Of a stretch of 64,000 bases of DNA, positions 1 to 8,456 are shown piece by piece (the stretch's first letter is position 1; each line of letters begins with the position of its first letter). Below the pieces are notes generated by a model that saw only the letters and a program-made list of their open reading frames with translations, had not been told where the DNA came from and searched no databases. A program made the position numbers and the translations under genes. The DNA is taken from the NCBI GenBank assembly GCA_029260235.1, contig JAJDDP010000119.1, positions 1-64,000 of the forward strand. Direction: 5' to 3'. The stretch comes from Phycisphaerae bacterium (GTDB lineage: Bacteria > Planctomycetota > Phycisphaerae > UBA1845).

Positions 1-600
1 CTTGCGGGCCTGGAATACGTTCCATTTCACGAGTTCCACACTGCATTCCATGAAATCCGCCACCTGCTTCTGCGGCATACCCTCGATGCTGTACAGGATG
101 AGGGCTAACCGCTGCTTCTCTGGTAGGCGATCAACCGCCTCACCGACTTTGCCCCCAAGCTCCCCAGCCAGCGACGTTACTACTGGCGAAATCCCTCCGC
201 CCTTGGCTTGGCCGGTTGTGGATCGAAACTCGTCAGGCCCTTCGATCACGTCATCCAGTGCCACGGCTTTGCGGGCGACGCCAGTCGCGCGGGATCGCCT
301 ATAATTCAGCGACAAGTTGCTGACGATCCGCATCATCCAAGGCCCAAATCGCCGCCGATCCTCCAAGGAAGCCAAGCCTTTGAATCCACGCACGAAGGCA
401 TCTTGGGATACGTCGGCGGCATCGTGCGAATTTCCCAGCAAGCGATAGGCCACCGCGACTGCCCGGCGCTGATACCGGCGAACCAGGTCGTCGTAGGCGG
501 TCGCGTCGCCATCCAGCACGACCGACACCAGCCGGGCGTCCTCGATGGCTGCCTCCTCCGCAGCCTTCGTCTGCCGATCCTCATACACCTTGTTGGACAC
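1..600 (-). CDS. ECF-type RNA polymerase sigma factor (C-terminus cut off by window edge)
   Basis: The minus strand encodes 200 codons that run off position 1. The start is GTG at 600, because an in-frame TGA lies only two codons upstream, so no longer start is possible. Region 2 is visible around residues 40-90, with DAADVSQDAFVRGF followed by the RRFGPWMMRIVSN stretch and a basic NYRRSR end. Region 4 is visible near the end, with LPEKQRLALILYSIEGMPQK and a helix-turn-helix-like EC.VELVKW segment. Such proteins direct RNA polymerase to extracytoplasmic stress or housekeeping promoters. An anti-sigma gene, if any, would lie outside the window. It is divergent from the thymidine kinase gene. 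The family is secure; the regulon is unknown. Confidence 0.85.
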   Translation of the reverse strand, partial: MSNKVYEDRQTKAAEEAAIEDARLVSVVLDGDATAYDDLVRRYQRRAVAVAYRLLGNSHDAADVSQDAFVRGFKGLASLEDRRRFGPWMMRIVSNLSLNYRRSRATGVARKAVALDDVIEGPDEFRSTTGQAKGGGISPVVTSLAGELGGKVGEAVDRLPEKQRLALILYSIEGMPQKQVADFMECSVELVKWNVFQARK

Positions 601-638
601 GCCCGCTCACCCCGGGGTTAGCTGAATGTACCTAAGAC

Positions 639-650
639 CGCTCCGGAGCG
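639..650. promoter_or_regulatory. 12-bp perfect palindrome between ECF sigma gene and tdk
   Basis: CGCTCCGGAGCG is a perfect 12-bp palindrome 39 bp upstream of the ECF sigma start and about 110 bp before the thymidine kinase start. It could be an operator or chance in GC-rich DNA. No clear -35/-10 pair was found here. Confidence 0.3.
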
Positions 651-762
651 TAGTTTGGGCCAATAATGGTGTCAATTGCAGCCACGCTTGGGTATGTGCT
701 CCAAAATCCAGGGTTCATCTGTCTGATCTGGTGGGACCGCTCTTCCAACCATCCGACAAGTC

Positions 763-1395
763 ATGCACAATGCCCCAGCTATGTTGCATCAACGAGCAGG
801 CCAACAAGAAGACCCATCGTCAGAATCCAGCCCGACGGCGCGAGGCCGCATCGTGCTGATCTGCGGCTGTATGTTTAGTGGCAAGACGACTGAACTACTC
901 GAACGAATTCGGTCTCAGGGCCCCACTCAGGTTCTAGTCATCAAGCATGGTCGGGATGATCGCTACGCCGCCCGAAAAATCGTCGCCCATGGCCAAGACA
1001 GCCAAGAGGCGTGGACGGTTTGGGAGTCGTCAGAGATACCGGACCTCCTCAAGCCTGAGCACAGGATGGTAGCCATCGACGAGGGTCATTTCTTTGATGC
1101 AGAGTTGCCGGCCATTTGCAAGACCCTGGCCAAGCTCAACGTGCATGTAGTCATCACATCGCTGGATCTCAACAGTTGGGGCGAGCCGTTCGCCGTGATC
1201 GAAAGCGTCAAGGCTGTGGCTGACCGCTGCGTAGTGCGGGAGGCCCGTTGCAATGTCTGCAACCGACCTGCTTCCAGAACGCAGCGCCTAACCCCCATCA
1301 TCGACGGCCAAATCGTAGGAGGCCCCGAAGCGTTCGAGCCAAGATGCAGCGACTGCTGGACCCCGCCCCCCGAACAATCGGTAGATCACGCCTAG
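763..1395 (+). CDS. tdk: Thymidine kinase (type II)
   Basis: This enzyme phosphorylates thymidine to dTMP with ATP in the pyrimidine salvage pathway. The P-loop GCMFSGKT is at about residues 35-42, and DEGHFF at about 106-111 matches the family's DEAQFF Walker B/lid segment. Two Cys pairs, CNVC near residue 163 and CSDC near 193, form the usual structural zinc site. The ORF is 210 residues against about 190-200 for the family. The extra N-terminal 25 residues before the P-loop strand are poorly conserved, and no clear ribosome binding site precedes ATG 763, so a later start such as ATG 781 is possible. Uracil salvage (upp) lies 1.4 kb downstream on the other strand. Confidence 0.93.
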   Translation: MHNAPAMLHQRAGQQEDPSSESSPTARGRIVLICGCMFSGKTTELLERIRSQGPTQVLVIKHGRDDRYAARKIVAHGQDSQEAWTVWESSEIPDLLKPEHRMVAIDEGHFFDAELPAICKTLAKLNVHVVITSLDLNSWGEPFAVIESVKAVADRCVVREARCNVCNRPASRTQRLTPIIDGQIVGGPEAFEPRCSDCWTPPPEQSVDHA

Positions 1396-1467
1396 AGGGC
1401 CGCAGCACCTAATTCGCCGGGTATTGTAATGTTGGTTTGCCCTCCTGTGTCGGTTGTCATTGCTGCA

Positions 1468-1491
1468 CTCCATCATTCCCGCCTGCGCAGG
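1468..1491. repeat. Short dispersed-repeat-like element, copy 1
   Basis: The intergenic sequence CTCCATCATTCCCGC followed by CTGCGCAGG resembles a second stretch at 62974-62993 (CTCCGTCATCCCCGC followed by GCAGG). In both cases a GTCxTTGC block lies just upstream. This looks like two diverged copies of a small intergenic repeat of the 'TCATTCCCGC' type. The rest of the 1396-1607 gap shows nothing else I can name. Confidence 0.35.
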
Positions 1492-1607
1492 AACGGCACC
1501 CATTCGGCGACTTGGGCTCTGTCGTTTGCGTTCGTCCATCATCTCGACCAAACTGCCGCTTGTTGCTCGGGCCTTGGCTGGCGGCTCGGAGGGCGAATGT
1601 TCCTTGA

Positions 1608-2804
1608 ATGGAGAGGGTGGCCGTGGAATTTGACTTACCCGAAGATGCTCAGTCGTTGTTCGATTCGGTGCTGGATTTTGCGCGCAAGGAATTGCAAAGC
1701 GACGTCATCGAACGCGACCATAACCATGAATTCTGGCAAGAAGGCTGGGACAAATGCGCAGCCTTTGGCATCTTGGGGCTGCCGGTCCCGGAAGAGCATG
1801 GTGGATCGGGCTGCGACCTGACCACGACCATCGCTGCCATGGAAGCCCTGGGCTACGGCTGCTCGGACTTGGGTCTAATCTTTGCGATCAACGCCCACCT
1901 GTGGACCAACACCATCCCTATCTTGACCTACGGCAGCGACGAACAAAAGCAGAAGTACCTGCCCAAGCTCTGCAGCGGCGAACTCATCGGCGCCAACGGC
2001 GCCAGCGAGCCGGAGTGCGGCTCGGACGTCTACAGCATGACCACCCGGGCGGTGCGCGACGGAGATGACTATGTTCTCAATGGGCAAAAGACCTTCGTAT
2101 CCAACGCCCTAGATTGCGGCCTGATCGTTGCCTACGCATCGACCAACCTGGATGCGGGCCACATGGGCGTCACAGCCTTCATTCTTGAGCGCGACACGCC
2201 CGGATTGGCCATCGGCAACGCCATCCACAAGATGGGCCTGCGCACCAGCAGCATGGCTGAACTGTTCTTCGAGGACTGCCGCGTACCAGCCGCAAACCTG
2301 CTGGGCCGTGAAGGCGGCGGGGCTGCTTGCTTCGACTGCTCGATGGAATGGGAACGCGGCTGCATCTTGGCTATGCACCTTGGAGCCATGAAGCGGCAGA
2401 TGGAAAAATGCATCGACTATTCCCGCCAGCGCAAACAGTATGGCCACCCCATCGGCAGGTATCAGTCGGTTGCTAATCGGATTGTAGACATGAAGGTTCG
2501 CCTGGAAGCCGCCCGCCCCCTGGTCTACAAAATCGGCTGGCAGAAGGATCGCGGCAAGAACGCGATGCTCGAAGCCGCCGTCGCCAAGCTCTTCCTCAGC
2601 GAAGCCGCCGTGGCTTCGGGATTGGATTCCATTCAAGTATTCGGCGGGTACGGCTACATGACCGAGTTTGAACTAGAGCGCGACCTGCGCGATGCGGTCG
2701 GCAGCCGCATCTACTCCGGCACGGTTGAAATCCAACGCAATATCATTGCCCGCTTGATCGGCCTGCCGCCATCCACCGTACCTCCCGTGAAACGCAAGCA
2801 GTAG
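1608..2804 (+). CDS. Acyl-CoA dehydrogenase
   Basis: This is a 398-residue FAD flavoenzyme that would oxidise an acyl-CoA thioester to the 2-enoyl form and pass electrons to ETF. The N-terminal helical domain is followed by the flavin-binding signature GANGASEPECGSDV at about residues 128-141 and the C-terminal QVFGGYGYMTEFELER segment. The classical catalytic Glu of the YEGT motif is replaced (YSGTVEIQRN), while an EWERG helix at about residue 247 offers a Glu where isovaleryl- and long-chain-type enzymes carry theirs. A short- or medium-chain role is therefore less likely than a branched-chain or long-chain one. It is convergent with upp with a 15-bp gap. The substrate is not determinable from sequence alone. 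Confidence 0.92.
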   Translation: MERVAVEFDLPEDAQSLFDSVLDFARKELQSDVIERDHNHEFWQEGWDKCAAFGILGLPVPEEHGGSGCDLTTTIAAMEALGYGCSDLGLIFAINAHLWTNTIPILTYGSDEQKQKYLPKLCSGELIGANGASEPECGSDVYSMTTRAVRDGDDYVLNGQKTFVSNALDCGLIVAYASTNLDAGHMGVTAFILERDTPGLAIGNAIHKMGLRTSSMAELFFEDCRVPAANLLGREGGGAACFDCSMEWERGCILAMHLGAMKRQMEKCIDYSRQRKQYGHPIGRYQSVANRIVDMKVRLEAARPLVYKIGWQKDRGKNAMLEAAVAKLFLSEAAVASGLDSIQVFGGYGYMTEFELERDLRDAVGSRIYSGTVEIQRNIIARLIGLPPSTVPPVKRKQ

Positions 2805-2819
2805 CCGTCCGCCTTGGCA

Positions 2820-3461
2820 TTAGGAGGTACCAAACAGCCGATCTCCAGCATCACCAAGACCGGGCAGTATGTAGCCTCGATGGTCAAGTCCGGCATCTAC
2901 AGCTGCGGTGATTACCGGAATCCCTGGATGACAAGCATTGAGGGCCTCGATGCCTTCCGGTGACGCAACCAAGCACATGACCCGGATGTTCGTCGCCCCA
3001 GCCTGCTTCACCGCGGTGATCGCTTCGTTCAAAGAGCCGGACGTAGCCAGCATGGGGTCGATGACGATGACATCCGTCTCGGCAATTCCAGGAGGCAGCT
3101 TGTTGTAGTAGATGATCGGTTTGAGTGATTCTTCATCGCGGTAGATACCCAGGTGGCCTACCCGAGCAGACGGCAGCAACTCCATAATGCCATCGCTCAT
3201 ACCTAGCCCAGCCCGAAGAATAGGCACCAGGGTTAGTTGCCGCTGCAAACGACTGCCCACAAAAGGCTCCATGGGCGTCTCAATTTCCAGCGGTTCTGAG
3301 GGGTAGTCCCGGGTTAGCTCAAAGGCCATCAATCGGGCGATTTGCCCGATCAGGCGGCGAAACTGCTCAACTCGGGTGTGCTTGTCCCGGGCGATGGTCA
3401 ACCGCTCCTGAACGACGGGGTGGTTCACCACAGTGACGTTAGGCCAACCGCGTTCTGCCAT
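2820..3461 (-). CDS. upp: Uracil phosphoribosyltransferase
   Basis: Converts uracil and PRPP to UMP in pyrimidine salvage. The PRPP-binding loop is DPMLATSGS (about residues 131-139), the family's LRAGLGM segment is present, and the C-terminus ends in the typical GLGDAGDRLFGT uracil-binding signature. The start at 3461 (MAERGWPNV) is chosen over an upstream ATG at 3536 because GGAG sits 7 nt before it and the 213-residue product matches the family length of about 208-215. It is divergent from the ABC-operon gene that starts at 3655. Confidence 0.95.
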   Translation of the reverse strand: MAERGWPNVTVVNHPVVQERLTIARDKHTRVEQFRRLIGQIARLMAFELTRDYPSEPLEIETPMEPFVGSRLQRQLTLVPILRAGLGMSDGIMELLPSARVGHLGIYRDEESLKPIIYYNKLPPGIAETDVIVIDPMLATSGSLNEAITAVKQAGATNIRVMCLVASPEGIEALNACHPGIPVITAAVDAGLDHRGYILPGLGDAGDRLFGTS

Positions 3462-3579
3462 CTTTATCTCCAAGAAGAACACCGGGCTCATCCATTCGGC
3501 TTGGCATAGTAACCGCCTTGACAAGCACTTGGCCAATGTCGAAATATCTCCGCCCGGCGAAAAAACACTTAGGCTAGGG

Positions 3580-3585
3580 TATAAT
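3580..3585 (+). promoter_or_regulatory. Candidate -10 box of the ABC operon
   Basis: A perfect TATAAT lies 70 bp before ATG 3655. The -35 region at the right spacing is poor, so an activator or another -35 may be used. TTGACA at 3518-3523 is present but too far for this -10. Confidence 0.4.
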
Positions 3586-3654
3586 CATCCGACCCGCAGC
3601 TTTGATTGCTCGGGGAACGAGCCTCACTTCGTTGTAGCTAGCAGGAAATCGGCA

Positions 3655-4482
3655 ATGATCCCACGACTGGGCGGCGTATTCATTGTTCTATTCTGGTCGG
3701 CCAGCATGACCTGGCTGCTATGGCACGACATTTGGCCAGGCCTAACCGCCGGGGATCCGCCTGTTGGCGCCAACCTGGTATCTGCTGAATCTGGGCCGAT
3801 CTCTCACCAGTTCGCCATCCTTGATCAATACGAGCATCGAATCGGGACGGCCTGGACCGCCTTCGGAGCCAAAGGCGACGCCTCTTTCCGTCAAGATTTC
3901 TTCTTCATCGAGCGGTTCCTAAACCTCCCGCCGATCCTTATCGCGGTGGATTCAGATTTCCTCGCGGATGGGCAACTGCAAGAGTTCCATCTGAGTGTCC
4001 ACGGCTTGGACATGCGCATCGAAATCGACGGCGAGCGCTTCGCTTCCATGTACGGATTCAATATCAGGGCTGGGCAAATCAAGGACCGCCTTCGCATCGA
4101 TGCCGATTCCGCCGGCTTGATCGGCGACGTATTTAGACCCTTCTCCGCACTGCCAGGCCTTAAGGTCGGACAATCCTGGCGCATGCAAGTGGTCAACCCA
4201 CTTGCCGTGATCACCGGATTCGGCAGCCGCTTCGTGTCCATGTTGGCCCGCGTAACCCGAGCAGAAACCATTACCACGTCCCAAGGCGAAACGGTCGATT
4301 GCCTCGTCGTCGAAGCTCCGAACGTAACCGCCTGGGTCAACAAGCGCGGCAAAGTGCTCGTGCAAAAAGTCGAACTGCCGGTAGGCGGAACCATCACCGT
4401 GCGCGATGAAGCCTACGACGACGACGCGCTCCAAACCGCCAAACGAGCAGTCCCCAGATCGCGGATCGATCCTTATGACTAA
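3655..4482 (+). CDS. Membrane-anchored protein of unknown function, first gene of an ABC operon
   Basis: The product is 275 residues. ATG 3655 is chosen because AGGAA lies 7 nt upstream; a longer frame from 3433 would overlap upp and add an unlikely tail. A single hydrophobic segment (LGGVFIVLFWSASMTWLLW) at about residues 6-24 anchors the rest outside the cytoplasm. The remainder is predicted beta-rich with no catalytic motif I recognise. Its stop overlaps the ATG of the ABC ATPase by 8 nt, so it is very likely co-translated with the transporter, perhaps as a periplasmic partner or a product checked by it. The function is unknown. Confidence 0.75.
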   Translation: MIPRLGGVFIVLFWSASMTWLLWHDIWPGLTAGDPPVGANLVSAESGPISHQFAILDQYEHRIGTAWTAFGAKGDASFRQDFFFIERFLNLPPILIAVDSDFLADGQLQEFHLSVHGLDMRIEIDGERFASMYGFNIRAGQIKDRLRIDADSAGLIGDVFRPFSALPGLKVGQSWRMQVVNPLAVITGFGSRFVSMLARVTRAETITTSQGETVDCLVVEAPNVTAWVNKRGKVLVQKVELPVGGTITVRDEAYDDDALQTAKRAVPRSRIDPYD

Positions 4483-5248
4483 AGACCCCCAGCTAGATCG
4501 CCCAGCCATTGAATTGACTTCAGTCATCAAACGGTATGGGTCAACAACCGCCGTCGATGGCATTTCGCTTTCGGTGAGCCCCAAGGAAATCTTTGCATTC
4601 TTAGGCCCAAATGGTGCAGGGAAGACGACGACCATCAAGATGATCACCGGTCTACTCCGGGCTGATGAAGGCCAAGTGTTGGTCTGCGGACAGAATATGC
4701 ACAACAACGGCATGGTCGCCAAGCGCCGAATCGCCTATGTGCCTGACCAACCATTCCTCTACGACAAGTTGACCGGGCGTGAGTTCCTCTGCTTCGTTGC
4801 CCGTATGTACGACGTTTCCGAAGCTACGCGGGACCGCATCTTGGACGACTTGACCCACCGATTCGACATGAGAGCGTTCCTCGATCAGATGACCGAGAGC
4901 TACAGTCATGGCATGAAGCAAAAGGTTGTCTTAGCCTCGGCGTTCATCCATGAGCCCGACGTCCTGGTTATCGACGAGCCGATGGTGGGCCTGGATCCCA
5001 AGACTGTCCGTGAAGTAAAAGATTTGTTCGTCGAACACACCGCCCGAGGCGGTTGCGTCTTCATGTGTACGCACACACTGGAAGTGGCTGAAGCCATTGC
5101 CGACCGTATCGGCATCATCAATAAGGGCCAGCTTGTGGCACTTGGCTCAATGGCGGAGCTGCGCGACAAGGCCCACCAAGAGCACAGTCTCGAAGAAATC
5201 TTCCTCCATTTGACCCAAGAGAAAGACGGGTTCGGCGATGGCTGCTGA
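4475..5248 (+). CDS. ABC transporter ATP-binding protein (ABC-2 type)
   Basis: The 257-residue ATPase has a Walker A GPNGAGKT at residues 44-51, a Walker B VLVIDEP at 163-169, and an H-loop near THT. The signature is YSHGMKQK at about 143-150, a degenerate LSGGQ typical of ABC-2 exporters. ATG 4475 overlaps the preceding stop (ATGACTAA), and a 24-residue longer frame is not needed. It forms an export unit with the following permease, whose start overlaps its stop by 11 nt. The substrate cannot be read from the sequence. Confidence 0.93.
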   Translation: MTKDPQLDRPAIELTSVIKRYGSTTAVDGISLSVSPKEIFAFLGPNGAGKTTTIKMITGLLRADEGQVLVCGQNMHNNGMVAKRRIAYVPDQPFLYDKLTGREFLCFVARMYDVSEATRDRILDDLTHRFDMRAFLDQMTESYSHGMKQKVVLASAFIHEPDVLVIDEPMVGLDPKTVREVKDLFVEHTARGGCVFMCTHTLEVAEAIADRIGIINKGQLVALGSMAELRDKAHQEHSLEEIFLHLTQEKDGFGDGC

Positions 5249-6932
5249 CGTTGCCCCGAACACGGTTGGCTTTGCACTGCTTCTTCGGCTGAAGCTGACC
5301 ATGCTGCGCAATCTTCTTGCCCAGTCAATCCAAAACAGTCCATTGAAACTTGCGGTCAGTGCGGTTTTCGTCGAAGCCATCTGGCTGGGCTTGTTCGGGC
5401 TCTTCGTAGCCATCTTCCATTCGTTCCAAACGTCGCCCATGGAGGCGGCGGTGATCATCCCAGTCGTATTCAACCTCTTCTTCTTAGCCCTGTTGATCCT
5501 GCTGTCCTTCTCTAACGCGGTAATCGTTTACGGATCGCTGTATGGCCGAAACGAGCCTAGCTTTCTCTTGGCAGCCCCTGTCCATCCGACGCATTTGGTT
5601 GCCCTCAAGTATGTTGAAAGCCTATTTTTTGCCAGCTGGTCGCTCATTCTCCTGGGCTTGCCCTTGATGATGGCCATGGCTAGGTCTTTTGAGGAATCCA
5701 CAGAGTTCTACCCGCTGTTCGTAGCCTTCTTCATTTTCTTCGTGCCCATTCCTGGCGCCGTCGGACTGCTGCTAGCTTGGGCGGCTGCGAGATTCTTTCC
5801 CAAGCAAGGCCACCGTGCCCTGGCAATAGGCGGAGCAGCTTTGTTCGTCGTAGCCGCGGTCGGGCTGATCCGCACCGTCCGACAGGTCGAAGGCATGACT
5901 GATCAATGGATGGCTGGCTTCTTCGCGGGGATGGAGTTCATTCAAGGAGCCATGTTGCCCAGCACCTGGATATCCCGTGGCATCGAGCTGGTACTTCGTC
6001 AGCGTCATGTCGAGGCGCTTGGCTATCTGGCGGTCACCCTGGCCAACGGCTTGTTTCTCAGCATGATCGCAATAATGGTCTGCGGGCGAAGCTTCACCGC
6101 CGCCTACAATCGGGCAACTTCCGGCAGCAGCATGCGGCTTGGATCAGGGTTGCAGCGTCCGCGATGGCTAGGCACCTGCGAAGACGTCTTCTTCTACTTG
6201 CCTCAGCGACTGCGACTCATCGCTGCGAAAGATCTGCGGACCTTCCTCCGCGACCCTTTGCAGTGGAGCCAGTTAGTCATCCTCTTTGGGCTGATGGCCT
6301 TGTATCTTCTGAACGTCCCGCGGTTCTACGGCGAGTGGGCTGACACCTCCTGGGCATTGCTGCTTCCATTTCTCAATCTGTCAGCCGTATCCCTGATGCT
6401 GGCTACCTTTACCAGCCGTTTCGTATTTCCGCTGGTCTCGCTGGAAGGGCACCAGCTTTGGCTGCTAGGCCCGCTGCCTCTCTCCCGCGGCCGAATTTTG
6501 CTAGCCAAGTTCGCCTATGCCGCCACGGTGACTGTCCCCTTTGCCCTCTCAGCCACGGCATTTGCCGCCCGTTCCCTCAAAGTTTCTTGGCCTTGGGCGC
6601 TGATCAATCTGGCAGGAGCGCTGACCATCACGTTGGGACTCTGTGGATTAGCCGTTGGGCTGGGGGCTAGGCTGCCGATGTTCGGCCAGCGCAATGCGGG
6701 CCGCATCGCCAACGGATTCGGCGGCACGGTCAACCTGATTGTTTCGATGTTCCTGGTAATGATTGTCTTAGCGGGATTCGCCGCCGCTAGTATTCGGGCC
6801 CACAAGATGGGCCTAGCCGCGCCCGACGCCGTCATTGTGCGGCTCATTGCCGCGACTGTGGTGACCGGCTTGGGCATTGGTGCCGGAGCAATGCTGATCG
6901 GGGCGAGGCATTTCTCACGCTTGGAACTGTAG
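5238..6932 (+). CDS. ABC-2 type transporter permease
   Basis: This 564-residue integral membrane protein has about 12 hydrophobic segments in two groups, one at about residues 35-275 and one at about 350-560. A cytoplasmic region with DLRTFLRDPLQWSQL, typical of large ABC-2 permeases, lies between them. It starts 11 nt inside the ABC ATPase gene, so the two are translationally coupled. It most likely forms the pore for the ATPase, while the upstream anchored protein may be an accessory. No substrate-specific motif was seen. Confidence 0.85.
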   Translation: MAADVAPNTVGFALLLRLKLTMLRNLLAQSIQNSPLKLAVSAVFVEAIWLGLFGLFVAIFHSFQTSPMEAAVIIPVVFNLFFLALLILLSFSNAVIVYGSLYGRNEPSFLLAAPVHPTHLVALKYVESLFFASWSLILLGLPLMMAMARSFEESTEFYPLFVAFFIFFVPIPGAVGLLLAWAAARFFPKQGHRALAIGGAALFVVAAVGLIRTVRQVEGMTDQWMAGFFAGMEFIQGAMLPSTWISRGIELVLRQRHVEALGYLAVTLANGLFLSMIAIMVCGRSFTAAYNRATSGSSMRLGSGLQRPRWLGTCEDVFFYLPQRLRLIAAKDLRTFLRDPLQWSQLVILFGLMALYLLNVPRFYGEWADTSWALLLPFLNLSAVSLMLATFTSRFVFPLVSLEGHQLWLLGPLPLSRGRILLAKFAYAATVTVPFALSATAFAARSLKVSWPWALINLAGALTITLGLCGLAVGLGARLPMFGQRNAGRIANGFGGTVNLIVSMFLVMIVLAGFAAASIRAHKMGLAAPDAVIVRLIAATVVTGLGIGAGAMLIGARHFSRLEL

Positions 6933-6991
6933 CAAGCCCATACTTGAGGTTGCAAAGCCACATCGATTGAGGCGCTTGGATTGATCGACTT

Positions 6992-8296
6992 CTAAAGGTG
7001 CTTGCGGACGTGCTCGTCCAAGTAGGTGTAGGGCTTGGTGAGTTCGCCCTGATAGAGAATCGTAGCCCGCTTGAATTCTTCGGGCAGGCCGCTCTGCTCG
7101 AAAGACTTGGTGAAATCAACACCGGCTAAACTTGGCAGGAACGGCAGAAGGCTGTCGCCAAAGTACTCAGATGCATCGATGGGCAGTTCGCACGGCAAGA
7201 TATCCACAGCCAGCACAACAGGCCCGTTACCTTCAACGCCGTCGATGACGGCATCCTTGGCTACATCATAGACGTAGACCGGATGCCCCGGATCGGTAGC
7301 CCGCAATGTGCATTCGATCGAGCCTTCAATGTCGCAACTGATATCGGCGATCACTTCCAAACGCGGAGGCACTGCTTCCCCGAAGAGTCCTTGCAAGTCG
7401 CCTCGCGTAACCAGTCGTGGGCATTGCGTCGTCCAATAAATGCAGTTGATCAACATGGAAAGGCGCGGCAGGTGCTGGCCAAACACGCCGCGATAGAGCT
7501 CAGGATGGTCAAAGTATTCCTGCAAGTCGAAAGGTCTTGAGTCGTCGATGCGCTCGAACATGTGCTCTTCGCGAAAGACCACTTTGTAGCACCCCTTGGC
7601 TGAGGCTGGCAATTCATGAAGCGCTTCGGGTGTGATCTCCTGGGGCCTAATCAAGTCATAGATTTCCTGTGCCCCCCTTGAGACGTTTCCGTATCCCGCG
7701 AATCCACAGACCAGCGGTTCGATTCCCTCGGGCAAGCCATCCCTGGCGAGTGTGTCGCCAAGTTCGGCGAGGGCGTTCTTGGCGTCGGCTAGGTCGGCAT
7801 AGTGCAGCGACTGCTTGATGGCTGTAAAGGGGTTGCCCATTTCCCGTGATTTCAGACGTCGCCCCAATGTCCACAAGGCGTCGATCATCCCGGCTGATCC
7901 GGCGAAGTTGCCGAAGAAAACCAACCTTCGTCCCTGCTCATCGGCGATGCGTTCATAGTCGATCAGCGTGCAGCCCAGTTCCATCATCCGGGCCAACATG
8001 GGCATGTTGTATTCCTGAGCTTTGATGGTGTGCGAGAAGAAGACGTAGGCTTGGCCCGTGCGAAACATCTCGATGGGTATTTCTTTGACCCCAAAGACGA
8101 TGTCGCATGCTGAGAGGTCAGCCGAAGGGTCGGCCCCAGCTTCGGCATAATCGGCGACGTCAAAGGCGCGAATTTCAGAAGGCTCGACCTCAAAATCAAG
8201 CCCTCCGCGACCGGCCAACTTAGCCACATGGGCTGGCGTCAGGGGCACACGTCGTTCAAACGGGCTTTTGTCTTCGCGGCGGATTCCAATTCTCAA
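6992..8296 (-). CDS. Lysine-ketoglutarate reductase-type (alanine dehydrogenase/PNT fold) enzyme
   Basis: The 434-residue protein begins with the IGIRREDKSPFERRVPLTP signature of the N-terminal half of lysine-ketoglutarate reductase/saccharopine dehydrogenase. Further family blocks are FFSHTIKAQEYNMPML and LIDYERIADEQGRRLVFFG. A nucleotide-binding GFAGYGNVSRGA segment follows at about residue 200. The family joins lysine and 2-oxoglutarate into saccharopine with NADPH, but this gene ends without the saccharopine dehydrogenase half, and none is next door. The only available start is TTG at 8296, preceded by GAGGGG at good distance. The precise reaction is inferred from family membership. Confidence 0.8.
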   Translation of the reverse strand: MRIGIRREDKSPFERRVPLTPAHVAKLAGRGGLDFEVEPSEIRAFDVADYAEAGADPSADLSACDIVFGVKEIPIEMFRTGQAYVFFSHTIKAQEYNMPMLARMMELGCTLIDYERIADEQGRRLVFFGNFAGSAGMIDALWTLGRRLKSREMGNPFTAIKQSLHYADLADAKNALAELGDTLARDGLPEGIEPLVCGFAGYGNVSRGAQEIYDLIRPQEITPEALHELPASAKGCYKVVFREEHMFERIDDSRPFDLQEYFDHPELYRGVFGQHLPRLSMLINCIYWTTQCPRLVTRGDLQGLFGEAVPPRLEVIADISCDIEGSIECTLRATDPGHPVYVYDVAKDAVIDGVEGNGPVVLAVDILPCELPIDASEYFGDSLLPFLPSLAGVDFTKSFEQSGLPEEFKRATILYQGELTKPYTYLDEHVRKHL

Positions 8297-8456
8297 TGCA
8301 ATGCCCCTCTATGAAGTTGCTGGTGTCGTAATTGGCCAGCATGGCGATCGAGGCGGGGATGATATGAATCTTGCAGGGAGAGGTCAACCGCACAGGCTTG
8401 TCCGCCCTGGGCGTCGTAGGCGATTAGCGGCAGCGCCGCGCGGAGGCTTTTTGCAG

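Noticed and set aside
1429-1821. 130-residue plus frame overlapping the acyl-CoA dehydrogenase start
   Set aside because: Out of frame with the real gene and contains the intergenic repeat; Cys/Trp-rich shadow.
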